Below are positions 1 to 6,527 of a stretch of 6,589 nt of DNA, one piece after another; the first letter of the stretch is position 1; each line of letters begins with the position of its first letter. A model generated the notes under the pieces. The model had not been told where the DNA came from. It worked only from the letters and a program-made list of their open reading frames with translations, and ran no database searches. This DNA comes from Rariglobus sp967755175 (GTDB taxonomy: Bacteria; Verrucomicrobiota; Verrucomicrobiia; Opitutales; Opitutaceae). The stretch covers positions 1 through 6,589 of the forward strand of contig CBRAFO010000159.1 of assembly GCA_967755175.1 (NCBI GenBank), given 5' to 3'. The position numbers and the translations under genes were made by a program.

Positions 1-58
1 AAAAGACGGCCGTGGAATTGAAAAAGACGGCCGTGGACTGCCGAAAAGCTGCCGTGAA
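1..58. repeat. 21-bp tandem repeat, about three units, cut by the window edge
   Basis: Two copies of a 16-nt word (aaaagacggccgtgga) start at 1 and 22, and a third, diverged copy (gaaaagctgccgtgaa) lies at 43-58. The GTG triplets fall at 12, 33 and 54, so the period is exactly 21 bp. On the plus strand the units read in frame as the heptapeptides KTAVELK, KTAVDCR and KAAVNSG. The array may continue left of the window. It is either a non-coding minisatellite or the repetitive part of a reading frame entering from the left. Both the repeat and its period are seen directly; no function can be assigned. Confidence 0.75.
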
Positions 59-200
59 TTCCGGGAGGACGGGAATGAGCCATCGGACAGCAGACAGAGC
101 GGTAAGCCCTTATGCTTTGGAAGCTGAGCGTATCTTGGTGGGAAGTCTGTTGGGCGCTGTAGGTCTGTTGTCAGAGATCAAGAGACGTATCTTGCCTTAG
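3..200 (+). CDS. Uncertain small reading frame, possibly the 3' end of a truncated gene
   Basis: A plus-strand frame is open from the left edge to a TAG at 198-200. Within the window the first usable start is GTG at 12, giving 62 residues. It begins with the heptapeptide repeats, continues with a Ser/Arg-rich stretch, and ends with a short hydrophobic segment (ILVGSLLGAVGLL) followed by a basic tail (KRRILP). I recognise no family. It would converge on the double-ThuA gene. It has no visible ribosome-binding site, and half of it is a tandem repeat, so it may be a chance frame through repeat DNA. It is listed because it is the only candidate gene in the first 300 bases and could be the end of a longer protein. 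Confidence 0.18.
   Translation, partial: KTAVELKKTAVDCRKAAVNSGRTGMSHRTADRAVSPYALEAERILVGSLLGAVGLLSEIKRRILP
179..194. repeat. Short imperfect palindrome
   Basis: The sequence caagagacgtatcttg is a 16-bp palindrome with one mismatched pair (184/189). The 9-mer cgtatcttg in its right arm also occurs 57 bp upstream at 129-137. It may be an inverted-repeat protein site or chance; there is no gene context to decide. Confidence 0.3.
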
Positions 201-213
201 CCGGCTGACACAA

Positions 214-275
214 CGGAGCCTGTCCGGAGGGGGACTCGACGGGTCGAGTCCTCGAAAGCGGAGACAGGTCTCCGC
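214..275. repeat. Compound palindromic intergenic repeat downstream of the double-ThuA gene
   Basis: Nested inverted repeats are visible. A perfect 9-bp stem ggactcgac/gtcgagtcc lies at 232-240 and 243-251 with a 2-nt loop. A perfect 8-bp stem gcggagac/gtctccgc lies at 258-265 and 268-275 with a 2-nt loop. The outer segment cggagcctgtccg (214-226) can also pair, with bulges, with 259-274, so the whole block can fold as one long hairpin around the 232-251 stem. It starts about 25 nt past the stop of the minus-strand gene ending at 300. There is no T-tract, so it is not a classical intrinsic terminator, although it could stabilise or end that transcript. The word cggagacaggtctccgcact recalls dispersed repeats I associate with Opitutaceae-like genomes; that is recollection, not a search. 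Confidence 0.75.
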
Positions 276-299
276 ACTCCAGATGCGGCGGGTGTGGAT

Positions 300-2093
300 T
301 TAGGGCTGGCGGAGGCTGCTCGCGGTGGGGGTGGGGAAATCTGGGGGGACGGGTTGGGTGACTGTGCCGGTGGCGGCCCATTCTACTCCTCGAAGAAAAA
401 GGGTTTGGAAGCCGGCGCAGCGGAGGGCGGTGTCGGGGCCGTCCGACCAAAGGTGGCCGAGCATGGTGGTGTAAACCCGGCCTTTTCCGTAGGCGACGGT
501 CCAGTCCATGGGTTCGTTTTCGTGGGTGTCCTTTGAGTAGGCGTAATCAAGGACCGTCAGGTTTTTGGCGGGGCCGTGCTGGCCGTGGGTGAGCTGCTCG
601 TGGGGATGAAACCAGGTCGCGGGCAGTCCGCGGGTGATGGGGTGCTCGGTGTTCAACACGGTGACGACAAAATCGTGCTCGGGGCCGTGGCCGGGTCCGC
701 GACCTTGGCCGGCGGGGAGGGTGATGACGGTGCGGTCGGGGCCGACGATGAGGGAGGGGCCGAAGGCTTTGTCACGCCAGCCGAGCCCGATCATTTCGTT
801 GTAGGCGGGCCATTGGAGGAAGGCGTTGTTGGCGGCGTGGTAGGACACGAAGCCGCCGCCGTTGCGGACGTAGGTCTCGAAGGCGGTTTCGACCTCGGCG
901 GGCCAGCGGGGGGCGTCGGGTTGGTGTCCGCTGTTGAAGTTGGAAATGACGACGCGGTAGTTGGCGAAATCGGGACGCCAGGCGGTCCATGCCTCGGGAG
1001 GGGCGGCACGGTCGGGGGTCGTCGAGACATCGACGGTGAAGCGTCCGCTGGTGGTGAGGATGTCGCGGAGGATCGCGGTGGAGCGCGCCCAGTCGTGGTT
1101 GTTTTGCCCGTCGATGATGAGGACCGGGATTTTGTCTTTGGACGGCGCGAGGGCGGGGGTGGGGGCAGGAGAAAGCTGCGCGGATGGCGTGGCGTCGGCC
1201 GGGAGGTCGCCGAGCGCGTATTGGATGCCGGCGAGGAAGTGGCTGAGGATGGCGGGTGACTCGAAGGTTTCGGGGTTGTGGCCGAGCGAGCTGAAGAAGA
1301 CGCGACCTTGGCCCTCGGGTTTGATCCATGAGATGGGGAAATCGTGGTCGGTGCGGACGATCTTGGATTTAACCGGGTCGCGTTCGTTGGCCGGCTGCGA
1401 CATGTCGAGGCTCAGGAGCACGCGCTGGCGGTCTCGGGAGTAGGGGCCGACGATTTGGTAGAGCTCTTCGCGCAACCAGAAGCCGTGTCCGTCGAAGGCG
1501 GCATTGAGCGGGTGCGTAGGATCGTCGAGCTTGATGGCGACGGTGTCGCGGGCGGTCCACGGGTGGCTGTGGAAGACGCCGCCGATCATGGCCTGGGCTT
1601 CGGGCCAGGTCGGGAAGTTGTCGATGCCGGCGTGGAGGCCGACGAGGCCTTTGCCGGAGCGGACGAAGGCGAGGAGGGCGGCGCGGTGGGCGGGGTTCTC
1701 GAATTTGAGTTGGGTGGTGTTTTGGAAGACGACGGCGTCGAAGCGGGCGAGGGCTTCGGGTTCGAAGGAGGCCATGTCGTCGCTGAGGACGGCTTCGTAG
1801 GCACCGGTTTTTTCGCCGAGGCGGCGGAGGGCCTCGTTGCCGACGGGGATCGAATCGTGGACCCAGCCTTCGGTGCGGTAGAAGGCGAGGACGCGGCGCG
1901 GTTGCGCGGGCTTGGCGGGGGCGGTGGACGGGACGGCGGCGTCGATGCGGGCGGTTTGCTCAGGAGTGAGCGGCTGGAAGACGTGGCCGGGCTCGGCGCG
2001 GAGCGGCCAGAGGGCGCAGGGAAGAGCGCAGAGAAAAAGGAGAACGAAACGGAGGCCGAGAAAGCGAAGGATGCGAAGGAAGGGGGATGGCAT
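300..2093 (-). CDS. Secreted protein with two tandem ThuA-like domains
   Basis: A 597-residue exported protein. The ATG at 2093 is chosen because a clear Sec signal peptide follows at once (residues 1 to about 33: basic start, FVLLFLCALPCALW core, likely cut after LRA). The frame stays open up to 2267, but that extension only translates intergenic repeats. Domain 1 (about 66-295) carries GLVGLHAG (149-156), HSHPW (175-179) and GRVFFSSLGH (263-272). A Pro/Ala linker spans about 299-320. Domain 2 (about 321-575) carries IPVLIIDGQNNHDW (322-335), GGFVSYHAANN (413-423), HPHEQLTH (496-503) and GRVYTTMLGH (538-547). Both match the ThuA family (trehalose utilisation, class I glutamine-amidotransferase-like fold). 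In each, His (154, 419) stands where the amidotransferase nucleophile Cys would be, so amidotransferase activity is unlikely. ThuA proteins are linked to metabolism of trehalose-type disaccharides and keto-sugars; the substrate here is unknown. No Shine-Dalgarno is visible. A terminator separates the gene from GH43 upstream, so it probably has its own promoter, which I could not identify. The C-terminal tail (about 576-597) is Pro/Thr/Ser-rich. Confidence 0.9.
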   Translation of the reverse strand: MPSPFLRILRFLGLRFVLLFLCALPCALWPLRAEPGHVFQPLTPEQTARIDAAVPSTAPAKPAQPRRVLAFYRTEGWVHDSIPVGNEALRRLGEKTGAYEAVLSDDMASFEPEALARFDAVVFQNTTQLKFENPAHRAALLAFVRSGKGLVGLHAGIDNFPTWPEAQAMIGGVFHSHPWTARDTVAIKLDDPTHPLNAAFDGHGFWLREELYQIVGPYSRDRQRVLLSLDMSQPANERDPVKSKIVRTDHDFPISWIKPEGQGRVFFSSLGHNPETFESPAILSHFLAGIQYALGDLPADATPSAQLSPAPTPALAPSKDKIPVLIIDGQNNHDWARSTAILRDILTTSGRFTVDVSTTPDRAAPPEAWTAWRPDFANYRVVISNFNSGHQPDAPRWPAEVETAFETYVRNGGGFVSYHAANNAFLQWPAYNEMIGLGWRDKAFGPSLIVGPDRTVITLPAGQGRGPGHGPEHDFVVTVLNTEHPITRGLPATWFHPHEQLTHGQHGPAKNLTVLDYAYSKDTHENEPMDWTVAYGKGRVYTTMLGHLWSDGPDTALRCAGFQTLFLRGVEWAATGTVTQPVPPDFPTPTASSLRQP

Positions 2094-2116
2094 GGGGTGG
2101 GCGGATGCGGGGAAGC

Positions 2117-2151
2117 GTAGCGGGTAGTGAGTAGCGGGTAGCGAGTAGGAC
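2117..2151. repeat. Heptamer tandem repeat in the double-ThuA leader
   Basis: Five consecutive 7-mers of the form gtagNgN can be read: gtagcgg, gtagtga, gtagcgg, gtagcga, gtaggac. They also group as a 14-bp unit (2117-2130 and 2131-2144) differing at one base. On the minus strand this appears as alternating CTACTCG and CTACCCG-type units, 23 nt upstream of the ATG of the double-ThuA gene. It would therefore be in that gene's 5' leader or promoter region. I recall similar CTAC-heptamer runs between genes in Opitutaceae-like genomes. Function is unknown. Confidence 0.8.
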
Positions 2152-2183
2152 GAGGATCGAGTAAGGACGGCGGCCGCATTGAG

Positions 2184-2205
2184 GTGGCATGGCGTCTCGC
2201 CCATG
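2184..2205 (+). repeat. Palindromic intergenic element, copy A
   Basis: The sequence reads gtggcatgg, cgtct, cgcccatg. It forms a hairpin with arms catggcg (2188-2194) and cgcccatg (2198-2205), one bulged c and a 3-nt loop (tct). It is the same element as copy B at 2218-2240 in the opposite orientation: 19 of 23 aligned positions agree, with three transitions and one gap. It belongs to a GTGGCACGGGCGTC-type repeat that I recall as very abundant in Verrucomicrobiota and Planctomycetota gaps, where it is often mistranslated as GRDARAT-like peptides. Confidence 0.75.
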
Positions 2206-2217
2206 TTTCCCCGAACC

Positions 2218-2240
2218 CACGGGCGGGACGCCCGTGCCAC
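2218..2240 (-). repeat. Palindromic intergenic element, copy B (inverted relative to copy A)
   Basis: A perfect 8-bp stem cacgggcg (2218-2225) / cgcccgtg (2229-2236) with loop gga, followed by ccac. Read on the minus strand it begins GTGGCACGGGCGTCCCGCC and aligns with copy A. Because the two copies are inverted and only 12 nt apart, they could form either two small hairpins or one larger cruciform-type stem. Confidence 0.8.
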
Positions 2241-2257
2241 GTCAATCAGTCGAACTA

Positions 2258-2280
2258 TCGCCTGCAAGCAGGCTCCTACA
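2258..2280 (-). repeat. REP-like hairpin element
   Basis: On the minus strand the element starts TGTAGGAGCCTGCTTGCAGG and ends CGA. A 6-bp stem GCCTGC/GCAGGC (2260-2265 and 2268-2273) encloses a 2-nt loop and is preceded by a GTAGGAG head. The layout (TGTnGGAGC, two variable bases, GCTTGC, two complementary variable bases, GCGA) matches REP sequences of Pseudomonas, which are mobilised by REP-associated tyrosine transposases of the IS200-like Y1 type. No such transposase is in the window. The match to the REP layout is by recollection. Confidence 0.65.
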
Positions 2281-2287
2281 TTTCATG

Positions 2288-2318
2288 AAAAAGGCGCGTC
2301 CGATGAGGAACGCGCCTT
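2288..2318 (-). terminator. Intrinsic terminator after the GH43 gene
   Basis: On the minus strand, arms AAGGCGCG (2318-2311) and CGCGCCTT (2298-2291) form a perfect 8-bp GC-rich stem. It is extended by TCC/GGA (2309-2307 and 2301-2299) around a 5-nt loop with one bulged base. The distal arm runs into five T residues (2292-2288). It starts 32 nt past the GH43 stop, an ordinary distance. On the plus strand the stem is followed by ttgtttt, so it could also work weakly in that direction. It should end the two-gene transcript before the double-ThuA gene. Confidence 0.75.
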
Positions 2319-2350
2319 GTTTTGTAGCTTCGGGCTCGGAACGGCTCGGT

Positions 2351-3346
2351 TTATTTTCCGTAGGTCGTCTTGAGGCGCGCATACTCGGCGGCGGTGACCG
2401 CGAGCACGGTGCCGTGGCGGAAGTGGAAGGGGAAGGTGATGCCGGGGGCGGGCGTGAATTGACCGCCGGCCAGGTCGTGCGTGGTGAAGGCCTTATAGCC
2501 TTGGCCTTTGCTGTAGTAGTCCAGCAGGAGGCACCAGGTGGCGGGTTTGCCGGAGGCGGCGGGCTCCAGCAGGAAGCAGGTGGGGCCTTCGTAGCCGGTC
2601 ATCTTGGAGAGGGAGAACTGGGAGACGTCCCGCCAGGGGCCCATGAGCTTGTCGCTGACTTCCATGGTGATGGCCTTGTAGGTCTCGTCCTTGGAGAAGC
2701 GGTAGTATTTCCCGTTCTCGCGGATGATGGTGGTGTCGATGACGTTGCTGGCTTTCTCGATATAGATGAACGGTTGCCCGAAGGTCTTGAAGTCCTTCGT
2801 GCGGCTGGCCCAGATGCGCTGTTTGGCGAAGTTGTCGGATCCGTTCATCGACGCCCAGAACACGAGGTAGTCGTGCGTGTCTTCATCATAGACGGCTTCG
2901 GGGGCCCAGGTGCAGCCGGAGTCGGGGGCGGCAACCGGGATGATGCGCGGTTCGGACCAGTGGGCGAGGTCGTCGGACTCCCAGATGACGATGGACTTGC
3001 TGGCGCGGTGGGTGGCGCGGCCCCAATCACGGTTGAGGTGAATGGAGAGATCGGTCGCCAGGATGTAGGCTTTTTTGCCGTCGTGGGAGCGAAGGATGAA
3101 GGGATCGCGCACGCCTTTTTCGCCGAGTTTGCTGACGAGGACGGGCTTGGTGTCGTTGAGCGCCTCCCACTCGCGGCCGTCTTTGCTGAGGCCGAAATAA
3201 ATCTGCTCGGTCATCGGAGATCCCTCGCCATTGAAGGTCACAAATAAGAAGCCGCCGTCGGCTCCCCAAGTGAGGGCATGCGTGCAGAGAAGCATCGCAG
3301 AGACGATCAAGTGTTTGCCCAGGCGGGCGGTGGCACGGGATAGCAT
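2351..3346 (-). CDS. Secreted glycoside hydrolase, family 43-like (arabinosidase/xylosidase type)
   Basis: A 331-residue exported protein, predicted to be a single five-bladed beta-propeller domain. The ATG at 3346 is followed by a basic start and a hydrophobic core (LIVSAMLLCTHAL, 13-25), consistent with a signal peptide cut near residue 29. Family-43 landmarks appear in order: LFVTFNG (34-40), GVRDPFILR with Asp81 as candidate general base, WAPEAVYDED (147-156), NVIDTTII with Asp204 as candidate pKa-modulating Asp, GYEGP with Glu253 as candidate general acid, and RHGTVLAVT (310-318) near the end. All three catalytic carboxylates are therefore present and the length suits a single-domain enzyme. 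GH43 enzymes are inverting hydrolases, usually alpha-L-arabinofuranosidases, beta-xylosidases or arabinanases, with some galactosidases; the specificity cannot be read here. The start is 10 nt after the stop of the upstream 1056-residue protein, so the two are almost certainly co-transcribed. No Shine-Dalgarno is visible. A terminator follows the gene. Confidence 0.9.
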   Translation of the reverse strand: MLSRATARLGKHLIVSAMLLCTHALTWGADGGFLFVTFNGEGSPMTEQIYFGLSKDGREWEALNDTKPVLVSKLGEKGVRDPFILRSHDGKKAYILATDLSIHLNRDWGRATHRASKSIVIWESDDLAHWSEPRIIPVAAPDSGCTWAPEAVYDEDTHDYLVFWASMNGSDNFAKQRIWASRTKDFKTFGQPFIYIEKASNVIDTTIIRENGKYYRFSKDETYKAITMEVSDKLMGPWRDVSQFSLSKMTGYEGPTCFLLEPAASGKPATWCLLLDYYSKGQGYKAFTTHDLAGGQFTPAPGITFPFHFRHGTVLAVTAAEYARLKTTYGK

Positions 3347-3356
3347 AAAGGGATTG

Positions 3357-6300
3357 TTACTGAAGCGCGGCTTTTACTTGGCCGAGGAGTTGATCGAGTT
3401 CAGCGCGAGCGGAGTCGATTTCGCCGGGGGAAGCCTCCTTTGATTCATAATAATATCGGGCGGATGCAAGACTGCGCACCGTGTCGGCGAGGAGGCGATG
3501 TTTGTCGCCGTTGGTTTTCGTCAGGCTCAGCGACTGGATCGTGTTGGGATCGGTCACGAGCTGATCCGTCTCGCGGATGGCTGCGGCGAGGAGGGCTTTG
3601 CCTGACGGCAAAACGCCATCGGATGTCGAGGGGAGCGCGACGGGGGCGCCCGCAGAGGTGTTCGGCACGTGCAACACCAGGGTCGTCGCGGGTGGCACCG
3701 GAACCGTGGCGGAGAGGCGGAGGGGTTTGCGGGTGACAAGTTCGTTGGCGGTGGTGCCGACCAGTTCGGGCGGGAGTTTCGCGGTCTTGGTGAGGTCGTC
3801 GGTGGTGTTCATGGCGATGAGGTAATCGCCAATGCGGGTCTGGTAAAAATCGAGGAGCTGACGGTTGCCGTGCGTGTGGTTGCTGTGGTCATACGAGGGC
3901 AGCTCTTCCTTGTAACCGGCCCAGGCATACACGGGGCGCTCGGGCGGTTCGCCGGCCCACGGACCGCCGACGCCGGCACCGACCGTCAGCGTTTTTCCAC
4001 TGGGATAGAACTCGGTGGTATCCGTCTGGAGGTTAATGATGCGCTCGTGGGTGGGGCAAAGATAGTGCGCGTAAGCCATGGTCTGCGCGTGGCCGAAGAG
4101 GCGCACGAAAAGTAGTTCGTCTCCGTGTTTGATCGCGATGACGGCGTTCTTCTCGTCGGCGGTGACGCTGTCGGGTTCGCCCGGGGTCGTGGGGATTTTG
4201 ATCGTGCTGGTCGAGCGGGCGACCGCGTCGAAGGCTGCGGGGAGGAACAGGACGTGGGTGTGCCGGAGGGTGGTATCGCTGTCGCGGAAGAATTGGCCGT
4301 CATCGCTCATTTGGCGCAGGTAGCCGAGACCGGCCGGGTCGTTGGCTTCGGCGGCGGCGCATTCCATGCCGTAGAAAACCTTGCCGGGCACGTAGGTGTT
4401 GCGGCCGCAGATGGCACCTTCGACGAGCATGCTGCGAAAGCCATCCGTATCGACGCCGGGGTAGCTGAAGGCGGTTTGGATGAGATTGTGGCGGCGGCCC
4501 GTTTCCATGATGCGCTGGTCGCCTTGGCCCGGACCATCGCGGGTGACGGCGGGGTCGGCCTTGGTCATCTCATACATCTCGCTGATCTTGGAGCCGAGGT
4601 TGCCGTAGCAGCAGGCGGAGACCCACATGGGTTCATGGCTGGTGCCCTTGGGCGTCATGAAATAATAGCCCGCGCCGAAGCCGCTGTCTTTGGGGTCGCC
4701 GAGGTGGGGCTGGTCGGAGCCGAGGACGATGCTGCCGCTGAACGCTTCGATGCCGACGCTTTCGAGGATGAGATGAGCGGCGACCTCGGGATAATGGCCG
4801 TAGGTCTGAGGATCGAGTTTGGACAGACCGAGGGCGGCACCGTAAACGGACATGGCGACTTCGATTTCCTGGTTGGTGATCGTCTTCCGGTGGGTGCCGC
4901 CGAACTCGAAGCTTTCCTTCAAAATCTCGATCCATTGGGCACGGCGGGTTTTGCCGGCACCGGGGCCGGAGCTGGCACCCGCACCGAGATCCACCGGATC
5001 GTCGAGTCCGTCCAATTGGTCGTAAACGCGGAAGACGGCGTAACCAGGACGTCCATACGCGCCGCCCCAGGAGAAGCCGACGGGGTATTTGCCGTTGTTG
5101 CGATTGACCACGGCGGTGTCCACGGCGTCGCGGATGGCGCGCACGACATCGGGGTTGTGGTAGGAGACGAAGCCCGGGGTGTGGTAGGCCACGCCGAGCA
5201 ACTCCACTTCGTTGAAGTTATTGTTGTTGTGCGGAGCGATGTCGCCGTGGCGTTTGAGGAGGTCACGGATGTGGTCGTCAATGCGGGCGATGAGCTTTGC
5301 CTTGAGCGCGGCGAGATCGTCACGCGTGCGCCTGGGAGCCTCGGCATAGGACGGGCGTTTGCCCTGAAGGTCGTCGGCGGGGAGCGAAAAGAGCGGGTTG
5401 GTGTGGGTGTAAACACGGTAGAGGCCACCGGTCTTCGCTTCCATGACGCGCTGGTAGGTCTCGAACTGGTGGGGCTTGCCGTAGAGGTAGAAACGGCCGG
5501 TGGCGCGCACACGGGCCACCACGCGAGGCTTGCCGTCGGTGAGCATGCGCGGGAGCGGCACCGTGCGATAGAAAAACGCACCCGGACAGACGGGGTGGTC
5601 GCGTTGTTCGAAGAGGATGTCGTTGCTGTGACGGATCGCGACTTCCTTGCCGTCGATGTCGAGGAGGAGGCGACCGGGGTAGGTCTCGTCTCCGGAGACC
5701 TTGATCGTGAGATAATTCTGGCGAGTGCCGTCCACCTTCATGACGAAGGAGATCTCGCCGCCGTAGATGCCGGGGTAGGCGCCTTGGTAGGGATTGAGGG
5801 GATCGGGCAGAAAACGGCGGGCGGGCAGGCCGAGCTGGCCGGTGTAAACCTCGGACTTGGTGAGATCGAAGGAGGTGAGACCGTGGCGTTTTTCGCTGTT
5901 GGCATCGCCGAGACGCAGGCAGTCGAGGTAATCGATTTTGACGCGGTCCGACGCGAAGGTAAAACGCGGCGCGGGCGGAGCGGAGACAGCGGCTTGGCGC
6001 GCCATCGCGGCCGAGGCCAACGCGACCAGGTTGGTCGAATCGATCGGAATGCGGGCGCTGGTGCGCAGGTAAGTGGCGGAGACGTGCGTGGCGTCGATGC
6101 CCCGCACGCTGACGATGGTGCCGGCGGGTTGGCGAACGGTGCCGACCGCCTGTCCGTCGGCGAGGATGGGGAACTCACAGGGTTCCGTAAGTGTCACGGT
6201 GCGGGGCCAGTAATCCTTATGCTCCAGCAGCCAGACCACGGGGGCGGACTCGGGCACGGGAGAGGGCTGCGGTGTAGCCGGCTCCGGAAGCGGCATCAGC

Positions 6301-6527
6301 TCGGGTTCGGGCGGAGGAGCTTCAGGCTCTTCCTTGAGCGCGGGCTCCAGCTTCTCCGGGATGGGCGGCACGGGCGTCCCGACCGGACGCGCTTCGGACT
6401 GGAGCAGCGTGGTGACGAATCCGGTCACCCGGTGCCATGTCGCCAGCGGCTTCTCGTGGTGCACGGCCATGAGGGCAATGAAGCCGACGGTGGCCGCCAC
6501 CACCAGGCTCAGGAAAAAACGTTTCAT
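3357..6527 (-). CDS. Large membrane-anchored protein of unknown function, possible carbohydrate-active enzyme
   Basis: A 1056-residue protein from the ATG at 6527; a TTG at 6542 would add five residues (MHDLP), but the ATG directly begins MKRFFLSLVV. Order of parts: one transmembrane segment (about 6-22); Pro/Glu-rich linker (about 47-97); SH3-like module (about 103-167, with VTLTEPCEFPILADG and IPIDSTNLV), of a type I recall on exported Opitutaceae proteins; beta-rich region (about 192-365, with YLTIKVSGDETYPGRLLLDI); long mostly helical core (about 400-775), possibly an alpha/alpha toroid; beta-strand region (about 775-955); helical tail (about 976-1056) resembling a FIVAR module. The core contains HNNNNFNE (433-440), FGGTHRKTITNQ (542-553), CCYGN (639-643), SYPGVDTDGF (688-697) and HTH (756-758). 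The toroid-plus-beta layout resembles polysaccharide lyases and related enzymes, but I recognise no catalytic motif, so that is inference from architecture and from the co-transcribed GH43. It is probably held in the inner membrane with its bulk outside the cytoplasm. No Shine-Dalgarno is visible upstream. Confidence 0.88.
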   Translation of the reverse strand: MKRFFLSLVVAATVGFIALMAVHHEKPLATWHRVTGFVTTLLQSEARPVGTPVPPIPEKLEPALKEEPEAPPPEPELMPLPEPATPQPSPVPESAPVVWLLEHKDYWPRTVTLTEPCEFPILADGQAVGTVRQPAGTIVSVRGIDATHVSATYLRTSARIPIDSTNLVALASAAMARQAAVSAPPAPRFTFASDRVKIDYLDCLRLGDANSEKRHGLTSFDLTKSEVYTGQLGLPARRFLPDPLNPYQGAYPGIYGGEISFVMKVDGTRQNYLTIKVSGDETYPGRLLLDIDGKEVAIRHSNDILFEQRDHPVCPGAFFYRTVPLPRMLTDGKPRVVARVRATGRFYLYGKPHQFETYQRVMEAKTGGLYRVYTHTNPLFSLPADDLQGKRPSYAEAPRRTRDDLAALKAKLIARIDDHIRDLLKRHGDIAPHNNNNFNEVELLGVAYHTPGFVSYHNPDVVRAIRDAVDTAVVNRNNGKYPVGFSWGGAYGRPGYAVFRVYDQLDGLDDPVDLGAGASSGPGAGKTRRAQWIEILKESFEFGGTHRKTITNQEIEVAMSVYGAALGLSKLDPQTYGHYPEVAAHLILESVGIEAFSGSIVLGSDQPHLGDPKDSGFGAGYYFMTPKGTSHEPMWVSACCYGNLGSKISEMYEMTKADPAVTRDGPGQGDQRIMETGRRHNLIQTAFSYPGVDTDGFRSMLVEGAICGRNTYVPGKVFYGMECAAAEANDPAGLGYLRQMSDDGQFFRDSDTTLRHTHVLFLPAAFDAVARSTSTIKIPTTPGEPDSVTADEKNAVIAIKHGDELLFVRLFGHAQTMAYAHYLCPTHERIINLQTDTTEFYPSGKTLTVGAGVGGPWAGEPPERPVYAWAGYKEELPSYDHSNHTHGNRQLLDFYQTRIGDYLIAMNTTDDLTKTAKLPPELVGTTANELVTRKPLRLSATVPVPPATTLVLHVPNTSAGAPVALPSTSDGVLPSGKALLAAAIRETDQLVTDPNTIQSLSLTKTNGDKHRLLADTVRSLASARYYYESKEASPGEIDSARAELDQLLGQVKAALQ

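Noticed and set aside
576..2120. Plus-strand open frames (576-1259 and 1344-2120) opposite the double-ThuA gene
   Set aside because: Both are register-matched shadows with low-complexity Gly/Val/Asp/Glu composition and no recognisable motif.
2094..2267. N-terminal extension of the double-ThuA protein up to 2267
   Set aside because: The added 58 residues translate the heptamer array and palindromic elements, and they would bury the signal peptide that starts at the ATG at 2093.
1..2350. CRISPR array, tRNA or rRNA
   Set aside because: The repeats are too short and adjacent without unique spacers, and no cloverleaf or rRNA-like segment was seen.
2189..3247. Plus-strand open frame of 352 codons opposite GH43
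   Set aside because: It has the same codon-register effect as above; the minus strand encodes an intact GH43-like enzyme with catalytic residues.
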